Below are positions 16,761 through 25,682 of a stretch of 31,992 bases of DNA, one piece after another. The position numbers and the translations under genes are program-made. The notes beneath the pieces were generated by a model that worked only from the letters and a program-made list of their open reading frames with translations, did no database searches and was not told the DNA's origin. The first letter of the stretch is position 1; the number at the start of each line of letters is the position of its first letter. Where the stretch lies: NCBI GenBank assembly GCA_002715665.1, contig PAZO01000020.1, positions 24,534-56,525 of the forward strand, read 5' to 3'. This DNA is from Chloroflexota bacterium. GTDB taxonomy: Bacteria > Chloroflexota > Dehalococcoidia > SAR202 > GCA-002694895.

Positions 16761-17504
16761 ATGGTAAAAAACAATCCAATAGTAAAAAGAATATTACTGA
16801 AAATTAGTGGTGAATCTTTTAAAGGAACTAAAACTGGAGGAATTGACCCTCAGTCAATTAATTATATGGCTAAGGAAATCAAAGATTTGGTTGATATAGG
16901 AATAGAAGTCGGAATTGTAGTCGGTGGAGGAAATATTTGGAGAGGTGCAGAAGCAGAAAAAGACGGTATGGACAGAGCAACCGCTGACTATCTTGGTATG
17001 CTTGCAACTATAATAAACGGAATTGCCTTACAAGATTCTTTAGAAAACAAATATAATATAGATACTAGAACTCAGTCTGCAGTTACTGTACAACAAGTAG
17101 CTGAGCCGTATATTCGCAGAAAATCAATAAGACATCTAGAGAAAAAAAGAGTTGTCGTTTTTGCAGCGGGAACGGGTAATCCTTATATGACAACAGATAC
17201 AGCAGCTTCTCTGAGAGCTATAGAAATTGAAGCACAACTCTTATTGATGGCAAAATTTGGAGTTGACGGAGTATACTCTGAAGATCCGAAAAAAAATAAT
17301 GATGCAACGAAATATGATACTATAACATACCAAGAAGCTCTAACAAAAAAATTAAAAGTGATGGACTCAACGGCACTAGCTTTATGTATGGATAACGATC
17401 TTCCAATCATTGTATTTGATCTTTTTAAAAAGGGTAACTTGAAAAACATAATTCTTGGGAAAAACCAAGGAACATTGCTAAGTAATAATAATAAATTAAT
17501 TTAA
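16761..17504 (+). CDS. pyrH: Uridylate kinase PyrH
   Basis: PyrH phosphorylates UMP to UDP with ATP and belongs to the amino-acid-kinase fold. Motifs are LLKISGESF at the N-terminus (phosphate binding), [10 protein letters not shown] near 53-62, [17 protein letters not shown] and [15 protein letters not shown] near 134-148 (UMP binding). Length of 247 residues is normal. It sits between tsf and frr as in many bacterial genomes. Confidence 0.97.
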   Translation: MVKNNPIVKRILLKISGESFKGTKTGGIDPQSINYMAKEIKDLVDIGIEVGIVVGGGNIWRGAEAEKDGMDRATADYLGMLATIINGIALQDSLENKYNIDTRTQSAVTVQQVAEPYIRRKSIRHLEKKRVVVFAAGTGNPYMTTDTAASLRAIEIEAQLLLMAKFGVDGVYSEDPKKNNDATKYDTITYQEALTKKLKVMDSTALALCMDNDLPIIVFDLFKKGNLKNIILGKNQGTLLSNNNKLI

Positions 17505-17515
17505 GTTGGTAATAT

Positions 17516-18082
17516 ATGGAATTTGAAATTGATACAGTTAAACAATTTACTAGTAGCAAAATGCAAAAATCTATGGAAATTTTTTCAAACGATTTAAGCT
17601 CTGTAAGAACGGGACGCGCTAGTACAAAAATTATAGAAACAATAAAAGTAAATGTTTATGGATCTACTCTCCCTTTAAATCAATTAGCTTCAATAAATAT
17701 AGTTGATTCAACATTAATTAATGTTAATGCATGGGATAAAAACAATATAGATTCAATAGTTAAAAGTATTCAAACATCAGATTTAGGTATTAATCCCGCT
17801 ATTGATGGTGATGTAATAAAATTAAGCATACCTCCGCTTAGTGAAGAAAGAAGACAAGAATTATCAAAGGTTGTAAAACAAAAAGTTGAACAATCTCTGG
17901 TTGCTATTAGAAATATAAGAAGAACCGTTATCGATCAAATTAAATCATATGAAAAAAAATCAGAAATTAGCCAAGATGAATCTAAAAGAATGCAACAAGA
18001 TGTACAAACCGTTACAGATCAATTTACATCTGATATGAATAAAGCAGGAGAAAACAAGCAAACAGATATATTAAACATTTAA
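17516..18082 (+). CDS. frr: Ribosome recycling factor
   Basis: RRF with EF-G splits post-termination ribosomes. The 188-residue protein shows the three-helix-bundle blocks SSVRTGRAST near residue 29, the head domain YGSTLPLNQLASI, and PPLSEERRQEL near 115, and ends with the MQQDVQTVTDQF helix. It begins 11 bases after pyrH and is followed within 7 bases by uppS. Confidence 0.97.
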   Translation: MEFEIDTVKQFTSSKMQKSMEIFSNDLSSVRTGRASTKIIETIKVNVYGSTLPLNQLASINIVDSTLINVNAWDKNNIDSIVKSIQTSDLGINPAIDGDVIKLSIPPLSEERRQELSKVVKQKVEQSLVAIRNIRRTVIDQIKSYEKKSEISQDESKRMQQDVQTVTDQFTSDMNKAGENKQTDILNI

Positions 18083-18089
18083 TCATTTG

Positions 18090-18776
18090 ATGGATAAGAT
18101 TAATTCACAAAATATACAGCATGTGGCTATAATCATGGACGGGAATGGAAGGTGGGCTGAAAAAAAAGAATTGCACAGATCACAAGGTCATAAGAAAGGG
18201 TTAGATAATATCCTTCCAATTGTGGAAGAATTCATCAATCAAAAGATACAATATGTAACTTTATTTGCTTTTTCAACAGAAAATAACAAAAGACCTTACG
18301 AAGAAAAGAAAAATTTAATTAATTTGTTAGATGCAGCTTTAAATAATATTAATGAAAAAATCAATGAAAATAATATAAATCTATCATTTATTGGAGATTT
18401 ATCGTCATTACCCAAAAATATAACTTCTAAAATTCAAAAAATAAGTCAAAAAAACAAATGTAAATCTTCACTCAAATTAATTATTGCATGGAATTATAGT
18501 GGCAGAAGTGACATTTTAAATGCAATTAGAGAGATTGAAAAAAAATATATAACTGAAAAAGAATTTGAATCTTATTTGATGACAAAAAACATACCTGACC
18601 CTGACTTGATTATAAGGACTGGAAACCAAATGCGAATTAGTAATTTCATGCTTTGGCAATCAGCTTACTCAGAATTATATTTTTCAAAAAAATTATGGCC
18701 AGAATTTACAAAAAAAGACTTAAATAATGCAATAGTAGAATTCAAAAAACGGAAAAGAAATTATGGCAATGTCTAA
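18090..18776 (+). CDS. uppS: Isoprenyl (undecaprenyl) diphosphate synthase UppS
   Basis: This cis-prenyltransferase makes the undecaprenyl diphosphate carrier for cell-wall and glycan synthesis from the products of the MEP pathway, encoded by the same operon. The catalytic Asp is D17 in HVAIIMDGNGRWA, with H34 in the SQGH turn. The loop usually reading ENWxRP reads ENNKRP (R68 kept, Trp replaced by Asn). The RTGGExRISNF motif reads RTGNQMRISNF. The metal-binding Glu in YSELYF is kept. I prefer the ATG at 18090; a TTG immediately upstream (18087) would add one residue. The end overlaps cdsA by 14 bases. Confidence 0.93.
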   Translation: MDKINSQNIQHVAIIMDGNGRWAEKKELHRSQGHKKGLDNILPIVEEFINQKIQYVTLFAFSTENNKRPYEEKKNLINLLDAALNNINEKINENNINLSFIGDLSSLPKNITSKIQKISQKNKCKSSLKLIIAWNYSGRSDILNAIREIEKKYITEKEFESYLMTKNIPDPDLIIRTGNQMRISNFMLWQSAYSELYFSKKLWPEFTKKDLNNAIVEFKKRKRNYGNV

Positions 18777-19554
18777 TATAAGACTTAGAATTATTTCTGC
18801 AATATTTATTATGTTTCCAATAATATTTTTAACTTGGTATAACATAGAATTTGCCAAATTTTTTATTTACTTTTTTGCAATAATAATATCTTTTGAACTT
18901 CTGGAAATTAATGAAAGAAAAATCAAGATTATTTTAAGCTTATCTACGTCTGTGGTTTTATATATAACTTTTGAAACATTCGCAAGTAAATTAATACAAA
19001 ATAACTATTTTAATTTTATTTCTGCAGGTTCAATTACCATTTTTTTTATACACCATATATATAACAAAAAATACAAATATAATTTTTTCCTACAAAACAT
19101 ATTTTGTTTACTATTTGCTTACCTGATATCTATATATATTTTTTTAACCATAAGTATAGAGAAAAATATATATATATGTATTCTATTAATAGCATCTACT
19201 AGTGATACTTTTGCATTTATAATTGGAAAACTTTTTGGAAAAAAACAATTGGCGAAAAATATCAGCCCAGGCAAGACGGTAGAGGGAGCTATTGCAGGAT
19301 TTATATTTTCAACAATTTTGGGAATTATAGTTTTTACTTATTGGATTCAAATATCAATGTTACAAAGTATTTTATACAGTATTATTTTTGCTGTTACCAC
19401 TCAATTGGGTGATTTGGTATTTTCTAAAATAAAAAGAAATAGAAACATAAAAGATTATGGAAGTATATTTCCTGGACATGGAGGGTTACTAGATAGAGTA
19501 GATTCCGGACTAGGGTTATTTATAATTAGTTATTTTATTTTTTTGAGTGGCTAA
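18763..19554 (+). CDS. cdsA: Phosphatidate cytidylyltransferase CdsA
   Basis: CdsA makes CDP-diacylglycerol from phosphatidate and CTP, the branch point of phospholipid synthesis. The 263-residue protein is almost all hydrophobic segments (about seven or eight helices). It has PGKTVEGAIAGF near residue 169 and the CDS signature SKIKRNRNIKDYGSIFPGHG, continuing GLLDRVDS, near residue 225. It overlaps uppS and stops just before dxr. This uppS-cdsA-dxr-rseP string is common in bacteria. Confidence 0.95.
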   Translation: MAMSNIRLRIISAIFIMFPIIFLTWYNIEFAKFFIYFFAIIISFELLEINERKIKIILSLSTSVVLYITFETFASKLIQNNYFNFISAGSITIFFIHHIYNKKYKYNFFLQNIFCLLFAYLISIYIFLTISIEKNIYICILLIASTSDTFAFIIGKLFGKKQLAKNISPGKTVEGAIAGFIFSTILGIIVFTYWIQISMLQSILYSIIFAVTTQLGDLVFSKIKRNRNIKDYGSIFPGHGGLLDRVDSGLGLFIISYFIFLSG

Positions 19555-19558
19555 AACT

Positions 19559-20671
19559 ATGAAAAACATATCAATTCTAGGCTCAACAGGATCTATAGGC
19601 ACTCAAACCTTAGAATTAGTAGATCAAAATAAATCTGAATATAATGTCCTTGGTCTCACATGTAATAAAAATATAGAATTACTTTCAAAACAAATAAAAA
19701 AATTTAAAGTCAGTCAATTTCATTCAAATATAAAATTCGATTCATCTGCCCAATTAGAATCACCAATAGATATAGCTACAAATGAAAAATTAGATAAATT
19801 AGTTGTTTCAACAGAAGGTTTACATTCTTTAGAGCCAACATTGATGGCACTTGAAAGCTCGAAAGAAGTGGGTATAGCAAACAAAGAATCTATTCTATGC
19901 GGATATGAGTTTATGAAAAATTCCATGAATGATAATTCAAAATTAATACCTTTAGACAGTGAACCTGTAAGTGTCAAAAACTTGTTAATCAAGTCAAATA
20001 AACAAGTGAATAAAATAATTATCACAGCATCTGGAGGCCCTTTTAGAAATAAAAAATCAACAGAATTATCAAATATTACTCCAGACGAAGCAGCTAATCA
20101 TCCAACATGGAGAATGGGAAAAAAAATCTCTGTTGATTCAGCTACATTAATGAATAAGGCATTTGAAGTTCTTGAATGTAATTTACTTTTCGAGTTTCCA
20201 CTAAATAAAATTGACGTAATAATTAATCCTTCAAGTAGTATTCATGCATTAGTTGAATATAATGACGGCTCAATATTAGCTTCTCAATATGAACCAGACA
20301 TGAAAATTCCAATATCTGAATTTCTCACGAATAATATTTCCCCTCTTTCTGATCATATTTATTTAAATAAAAAAGACTTAATAAAACCAAAATTTGAAAT
20401 TTTTAATTCTTCAAATTATCCCACTTACGAAATTGGGTTACATTATGGGAAAAGAAGGGGAAGTTGGATAATAGCTCTATGCGCAGCAGATCAAGCTGCA
20501 ATAGATTTATTTCTTGATTACAAAATTAGATTCCCTGATATTCCTAAAGTTATAGAAATTGTTTTATCAAATCATATAGAATCCAAAGTAACTAATATTA
20601 CTGATGTTTACAGAATATACAATTCAACAATACAAGAAACATACAAATTAACTGAAAACAAATGGAACTAA
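19559..20671 (+). CDS. dxr: 1-deoxy-D-xylulose 5-phosphate reductoisomerase Dxr
   Basis: Dxr makes MEP from DXP with NADPH, the first committed step of the MEP isoprenoid pathway. From the ATG chosen here the protein begins MKNISILGSTGSIGTQT, the canonical NADPH-binding start. A GTG at 19547 could add four residues but lies inside the end of cdsA. The DSEPVS metal-binding region, the flexible-loop segment HPTWRMGKKISVDSATLMNKAFEV and the C-terminal helical domain are present. It overlaps rseP by 10 bases. ispG of the same pathway is two genes downstream. Confidence 0.96.
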   Translation: MKNISILGSTGSIGTQTLELVDQNKSEYNVLGLTCNKNIELLSKQIKKFKVSQFHSNIKFDSSAQLESPIDIATNEKLDKLVVSTEGLHSLEPTLMALESSKEVGIANKESILCGYEFMKNSMNDNSKLIPLDSEPVSVKNLLIKSNKQVNKIIITASGGPFRNKKSTELSNITPDEAANHPTWRMGKKISVDSATLMNKAFEVLECNLLFEFPLNKIDVIINPSSSIHALVEYNDGSILASQYEPDMKIPISEFLTNNISPLSDHIYLNKKDLIKPKFEIFNSSNYPTYEIGLHYGKRRGSWIIALCAADQAAIDLFLDYKIRFPDIPKVIEIVLSNHIESKVTNITDVYRIYNSTIQETYKLTENKWN

Positions 20672-21834
20672 CAGGATATATACTTTTTATACCAATTATT
20701 TTTTTTATTGTTATATTTCACGAACTAGGACATTTTTTACTCGCAAAATTATTTAATATCGAAATAGAAGAATTTGCTATAGGATTTCCTCCTAGAATAT
20801 TTGCAAAAAAAATATTTTCCACAGAAATAAGTCTAAATACAATACCTCTAGGAGGATATGTTAAACTTCCTAGCATAGATAAACCTGATAATGGCGATAG
20901 GTTCAGCCTAGGTCTTAGCATCAAAAAAATCCTAGTATTTGCAAGCGGGTCACTATTTAACTTTATGTTAACTTTCGTGATAATAACATTGATATACATT
21001 TTCCCTCATAAAACTATTTCCGGAGATATTTATATTCAAAAAATTGCTCCGGATTCACCTGCTGACATATCTGGTCTGGCAGTAGGAGATGTTATAAAAG
21101 AAATAAATGAAAAAGAAATAAAAAACATTGATCAATTGATATCATCAATCAATAAAGCCGAAGATATTTCTTCATCTATAAAAATTGAACGAAGTAAAAA
21201 ATTATCTGCATTCAATGCAATACAAGAGACAACTAGCTTAACGCTAAAAATAAAACCTCGTAAAAATGTTACGCAAAGAAAGGTAGTTGAACAAGTAAAC
21301 AACTCGATCAAAGAAGTTTCTCTTTTGGAAGCAAGGACATATAATCCTGATTTGAAAATAGGAGACTTCATGACTGAAGGAAAATTAGGAGTTTTAATCA
21401 ATATGCAAAATATGTATGAATCATCTGAAACTCTTTCACTGAAAAATTCTATACAAAAATCTTATCAGACATCTGGTTTGTTATTTAAAAATCTAAATTC
21501 ATTATTTGAAACTAATCAAGAATCAAATTTGGAATCAAGATTTACTGGACCAATAGGGATTGCTCAAATAACTAATCAATCAAGCAAACAAGGGTTACAA
21601 TCAGTGGCTGAACTTGTAGCTCTGATAAGCTTTTCATTAGGAATATTCAATCTTATTCCGTTCCCACCTTTGGATGGAGGTAAAATTTTATTTGAAGTAT
21701 TTACCCTATTTAGAGGAGGAAAACCTGTTCCGAATCATATAACGTATAAGATACAATTATTTGGTATGTTAGTTTTATTTAGTTTAATAATCTTAGTTAC
21801 ATTCAGCGATATTAAAAACATTATCAATACATAA
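20662..21834 (+). CDS. rseP: RseP-family site-2 membrane metalloprotease
   Basis: This intramembrane zinc protease family cleaves regulators such as anti-sigma factors or remnant signal peptides. The first transmembrane segment carries the HExxH motif (FHELGHF, residues about 20-26). The third zinc ligand lies in NLIPFPPLDGGK near residue 330. A single PDZ domain covers about 115-180, followed by a soluble insertion. At 390 residues it is of usual length. The substrate is unknown, as no sigma or anti-sigma gene is in the window. ispG starts directly after its stop. Confidence 0.93.
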   Translation: MELTGYILFIPIIFFIVIFHELGHFLLAKLFNIEIEEFAIGFPPRIFAKKIFSTEISLNTIPLGGYVKLPSIDKPDNGDRFSLGLSIKKILVFASGSLFNFMLTFVIITLIYIFPHKTISGDIYIQKIAPDSPADISGLAVGDVIKEINEKEIKNIDQLISSINKAEDISSSIKIERSKKLSAFNAIQETTSLTLKIKPRKNVTQRKVVEQVNNSIKEVSLLEARTYNPDLKIGDFMTEGKLGVLINMQNMYESSETLSLKNSIQKSYQTSGLLFKNLNSLFETNQESNLESRFTGPIGIAQITNQSSKQGLQSVAELVALISFSLGIFNLIPFPPLDGGKILFEVFTLFRGGKPVPNHITYKIQLFGMLVLFSLIILVTFSDIKNIINT

Positions 21835-22974
21835 ATGTATAAAAATAAAAAAATCACAAAACCTATATATATTGGTGATATCCAAATAGGGGGAATGTCG
21901 CCTGTTTCTGTACAATCAATGACTAAAACACCTACTTCTGATGTAAATAAAACTGTAAATCAAATTTTAAATTTATCTGATAATGGATGCGACATAGTTA
22001 GATGTGCGGTGCCTGACGAAAAATCAGCTTTAGCTCTTAAAGATATTGTGCAAAACTCTCCAATACCCGTGGTAGCAGACATACATTTTCATTACGAATT
22101 AGCTTTAAGAGCAATTGAATCTGGCGTAAATGGTTTAAGATTAAATCCAGGAAATATAAGAGACAAATCAAAAATTACTGATATTGTCCAAAATGCTAAC
22201 AAAAAAAATATCCCTATTAGAATAGGAGTAAATTTTGGAAGCTTACCCCCAGTTGGTTCAATCGGAAAAACAAAAGGAATATCCCGGCATAAAATGGGAG
22301 TAGAGGAACTTCCTAAAATTGCAAATATAAATTCTAACCAATATTCTCAAGTAGAACATATGATTAGAACAGCGCTTTGGGAAATTAATATACTCGAATC
22401 ATTGAAGTTTTATAATATAAAAATTTCAATGAAAGCATTTGATATAGAAACTACTGTAGAGGCATATAAAGGTATTTCAAAAATTGTTCCCTATCCGATA
22501 CACTTAGGAATTACAGAATCCGGAACAAAAGATTCTGGATCAATAAGATCTGCTGTCGGAATAGGAATGCTATTGTACGAAGGAATTGGAGATACAATTA
22601 GAGTATCTCTTAGTGATGATCCTGTGGAAGAAGTGAAAGCAGGAAATAACATACTTAAAGCATTAAACTTAAAGCAAACTGGAGTCACTTTAGTATCATG
22701 CCCAGGTTGCGCAAGGGCTGATGTTGATATAATTAAATTGGCAAATCAAGTAGACAAAATAACCCAAAAATCTAAATCAAAATTGAAAATTGCTGTAATG
22801 GGCTGTGAAGTAAATGGCCCGGGGGAAGCTAAGGATGCAGATTTAGGCATTGCTGCAGGTGTAGGTAAGGCAGTAATATTCAAAAAAGGGAAAAAAGAAA
22901 AAATTGTTAACTCAGATACAATGTTAGAAGAATTTGAAAAAGAAATTCAAAAAATGGAAGATAAGATAACATGA
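21835..22974 (+). CDS. ispG: 4-hydroxy-3-methylbut-2-en-1-yl diphosphate synthase IspG
   Basis: IspG is the [4Fe-4S] enzyme that converts MEcPP to HMBPP, a late step of the MEP pathway. It has SVQSMTKTPT near residue 26, VADIHFHYELAL, GLRLNPGNI, and the cluster cysteines in VSCPGCAR near 285 and VMGCEVNGPGEA near 322. The 379-residue length fits the short bacterial form without the extra TIM-barrel insertion. Its last four bases overlap the proS start (ATGA). Confidence 0.97.
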   Translation: MYKNKKITKPIYIGDIQIGGMSPVSVQSMTKTPTSDVNKTVNQILNLSDNGCDIVRCAVPDEKSALALKDIVQNSPIPVVADIHFHYELALRAIESGVNGLRLNPGNIRDKSKITDIVQNANKKNIPIRIGVNFGSLPPVGSIGKTKGISRHKMGVEELPKIANINSNQYSQVEHMIRTALWEINILESLKFYNIKISMKAFDIETTVEAYKGISKIVPYPIHLGITESGTKDSGSIRSAVGIGMLLYEGIGDTIRVSLSDDPVEEVKAGNNILKALNLKQTGVTLVSCPGCARADVDIIKLANQVDKITQKSKSKLKIAVMGCEVNGPGEAKDADLGIAAGVGKAVIFKKGKKEKIVNSDTMLEEFEKEIQKMEDKIT

Positions 22975-24653
22975 AATTAAGTAAAATGCTTTTCAAATCA
23001 CTAAGAGAAACTCCTTCTGACATAGAGTTAGAAAGCCATAAGATCATGATTAAATCTTCACTGATACATCAAGCTAGTTCAGGGATTTATTCTTACTTGC
23101 CTCTAGCATGGAAATCATTAAGAAAAATTGAACAAATCATAAGAGAAGAAATAGATAATGTTGGCGGGCAAGAATTAAGAATGCCTGTAATTCAACCTAA
23201 ATCTTTATGGGACAAGTCAGGAAGATCGATTTCAATGGGGCAAGAATTATTTAATTTAAATGATAGAAGACAAAAACCTTTTGTATTAGCTCCAACGCAT
23301 GAGGAATTGTTAACTTCTATAGTCAAAGAGATGATCTATTCATATAAATCTCTGCCTCAACTCATTTACCAAATGCAGACTAAACTTAGAGATGAACCAA
23401 GGCCTCGGGGCGGACTATTAAGGGTCAGAGAATTTATTATGAAAGATGCGTACAGTTTTGATTTAAATAAAGATGGACTTGATGAAAGTTATGAAAATTT
23501 ATCAAATGCATATATGAACATTTACGATAGATGTGGCTTGGAAGTAATAAAAATCGAAGCTGATAGTGGAGCAATTGGGGGTAAAGATTCTCATGAATTT
23601 GTTGCAATATCTGATGCAGGTGAAGATAAAATTGTTATTTGTAACAATTGTAATTATTCTGCAAACTCTGAAAAAGCTTCTTTTTCTAAAAAACAATACA
23701 CAATTGATTCAAAATTGGAAAATCAAGAATTCCCCACTCCTGGAATTAAAACTATTGCATCATTATGCAAGTTTGCCAAAGTTGAGTCCTATCAAACCAT
23801 TAAAGCAATGTTTTATAACTCCAAAGACGAATTAATATGCGCTGTTATAAGAGGAGACTATGAGATAAATGAACTAAAATTAGCAAGAGCAATAGGTGAT
23901 CCAAACATAAAACCTGCTTCAAACGAATTGCTAAAAAAGCATGATATACCCGCAGGATCTGCGTCACCCCTGGGTAAATCAATTAAAGTAATAGCAGATG
24001 ATTCTTTACTAAAAGCAAACAATTACATTGCAGGTGCCAATAAAGAAGGCTATCACATTAAAAATGTGAATATTGGCGAAGATTTTACAGCTAGCATTAT
24101 AGAAGATATTTCTCAAATACCAGATAATGCTCAATGTAGTAAATGTAATAAAGATTTATCATTTAAGAAAGCCATAGAAGTCGGACATATATTTAAATTG
24201 GGGACAATATATTCAGAAAAGTTTGACGCCAATTATTTAGATATTAATGGTAAGTCAAAAACAATAGAAATGGGTTGTTATGGTATTGGGACTGGTAGGC
24301 TACTTGCAGCAGTCATTGAACAAAATCATGACAAAAATGGGCCAATATTTCCTAAGAGCATATCTCCATACGATTTAATTATTTCTCCAATTAAATACGA
24401 AAATAAAATAATAAAAGAATATTCGGACAAAATTTACGATCTACTTAAAAGTAACAAATTTGATATAGTCCTAGACGACAGAAAAGAATCGCCAGGTGTA
24501 AAATTTTCAGATGCAGATTTACTTGGATTCCCAATAAGACTAATAATAAGTGAAAAACTAATCGAACAAAATATGATAGAAATAAAGTTGCGAAATTCTG
24601 AAGAAAGTATCAAAATTGAAAATAAAAAATTAATTGATTATTTAAAAAAGTGA
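22971..24653 (+). CDS. proS: Prolyl-tRNA synthetase (bacterial type with INS domain)
   Basis: ProRS charges tRNA-Pro. Class II motif 2 is RDEPRPRGGLLRVREFIMKD near residue 140. Motif 3 is MGCYGIGTGRLLAA near 430. Between them a bacterial-type editing insertion (about 220-400) begins near the CNNCNYSAN zinc-like pair and ends before the SKCNKDL/VGHIFKLGT segment. The C-terminal anticodon domain follows. At 560 residues it is typical of prokaryote-type ProRS. It closes the conserved rpsB-to-proS block, and an aldolase gene starts 7 bases downstream. Confidence 0.97.
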   Translation: MKLSKMLFKSLRETPSDIELESHKIMIKSSLIHQASSGIYSYLPLAWKSLRKIEQIIREEIDNVGGQELRMPVIQPKSLWDKSGRSISMGQELFNLNDRRQKPFVLAPTHEELLTSIVKEMIYSYKSLPQLIYQMQTKLRDEPRPRGGLLRVREFIMKDAYSFDLNKDGLDESYENLSNAYMNIYDRCGLEVIKIEADSGAIGGKDSHEFVAISDAGEDKIVICNNCNYSANSEKASFSKKQYTIDSKLENQEFPTPGIKTIASLCKFAKVESYQTIKAMFYNSKDELICAVIRGDYEINELKLARAIGDPNIKPASNELLKKHDIPAGSASPLGKSIKVIADDSLLKANNYIAGANKEGYHIKNVNIGEDFTASIIEDISQIPDNAQCSKCNKDLSFKKAIEVGHIFKLGTIYSEKFDANYLDINGKSKTIEMGCYGIGTGRLLAAVIEQNHDKNGPIFPKSISPYDLIISPIKYENKIIKEYSDKIYDLLKSNKFDIVLDDRKESPGVKFSDADLLGFPIRLIISEKLIEQNMIEIKLRNSEESIKIENKKLIDYLKK

Positions 24654-24660
24654 GGATTCA

Positions 24661-25680
24661 ATGAAAGATTTCAGAAGCGATACAGTAACTTTACCAACAC
24701 CTGAAATGAAACAAGCAATTTTTGACGCAGAATTAGGTGATGATGTTTATGGCGAAGATCCTACGGTTAATGAATTAGAAAGGCTTAGTGCAGAAGTTTT
24801 TGGGAAAGAAGACGCTGTGCTTGTAACGACCGGAACGATGGGAAATTTAGTATCTATACTTACACATTGCCAGAGAGGGGAACAAATAATTATAGGTGAT
24901 AAATGTCATATATATAGAGCTGAAGCTGGTGGAATCGCTTCACTAGGAGGAATTGTTCCAAGAATAATAGAAACAAAAGATGACGGAACTATGGATCTAG
25001 ATGAAATTGAATCTTGCATCGAGCCTTACAATGTTCACAGAGCAGACACAAAAGTTGTAGCACTTGAAAATACTGCCAATGTTGTTGGAGGAAAAATTTT
25101 ATCAAAAGAATATATGGATTCTGTAAAAAACATATGTAAAGAAAATAATCTGAAGCTCCATATAGATGGCGCTAGAATTTTCAACGCATCAGTAGCACTT
25201 GAAATGCCAGTATCTGAGTTAACCAAAAGTGTTGATTCGTTAACTTTTTGTTTATCTAAAGGCCTAGGTGCTCCGGTTGGATCAGTAATTGTTGGTGATA
25301 AAGATTTTATTCAAGAAGCTAGAAAGTGGAGAAAAATGGTGGGAGGTGGAATGAGGCAAGCAGGAATAATTGCTGCTGCAGGTATAGTTGGGATAAATAA
25401 CCATTACGCACAAATAACCAAAGACCACAAAAATGCAAAACTACTCGCAAATGGGTTAAAAAATTTCAAAGAATTAAATGTTGAAGAAGTACAAACTAAC
25501 CTTGTATTTTTTAGTCTTAACCTTAAAAATCCTGGATTACTAGCAGACAAACTAAGTGCAAAAAATGTTCTAGGTGGAAATTCAGGTTCTAGGTGGAGAT
25601 TCGCAACACATTATGGAATTGAAGAATCTGATATAAATGAAACACTTAATATATTTGAGCAAGCACTAAAGGACATTTAA
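24661..25680 (+). CDS. ltaE: Low-specificity L-threonine aldolase (paralog 1)
   Basis: This PLP enzyme family cleaves L-threonine/allo-threonine to glycine and acetaldehyde. Family hallmarks are FRSDTVT (S6), GDDVYGEDPTVN (Y30), H83 in CHIYRAEAGG that stacks on PLP, D169-G-A-R172 and the Schiff-base lysine K200 in CLSKGLGAPVGS. The second active-site histidine, normally in ENTHN, is replaced by Ala (ENTAN, A139). Length of 339 residues is normal. GAGG precedes the ATG. The stop is 2 bases before a second, clearly paralogous gene. Fold and cofactor are sure; the exact substrate is less so. Confidence 0.93.
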   Translation: MKDFRSDTVTLPTPEMKQAIFDAELGDDVYGEDPTVNELERLSAEVFGKEDAVLVTTGTMGNLVSILTHCQRGEQIIIGDKCHIYRAEAGGIASLGGIVPRIIETKDDGTMDLDEIESCIEPYNVHRADTKVVALENTANVVGGKILSKEYMDSVKNICKENNLKLHIDGARIFNASVALEMPVSELTKSVDSLTFCLSKGLGAPVGSVIVGDKDFIQEARKWRKMVGGGMRQAGIIAAAGIVGINNHYAQITKDHKNAKLLANGLKNFKELNVEEVQTNLVFFSLNLKNPGLLADKLSAKNVLGGNSGSRWRFATHYGIEESDINETLNIFEQALKDI

Positions 25681-25682
25681 AA

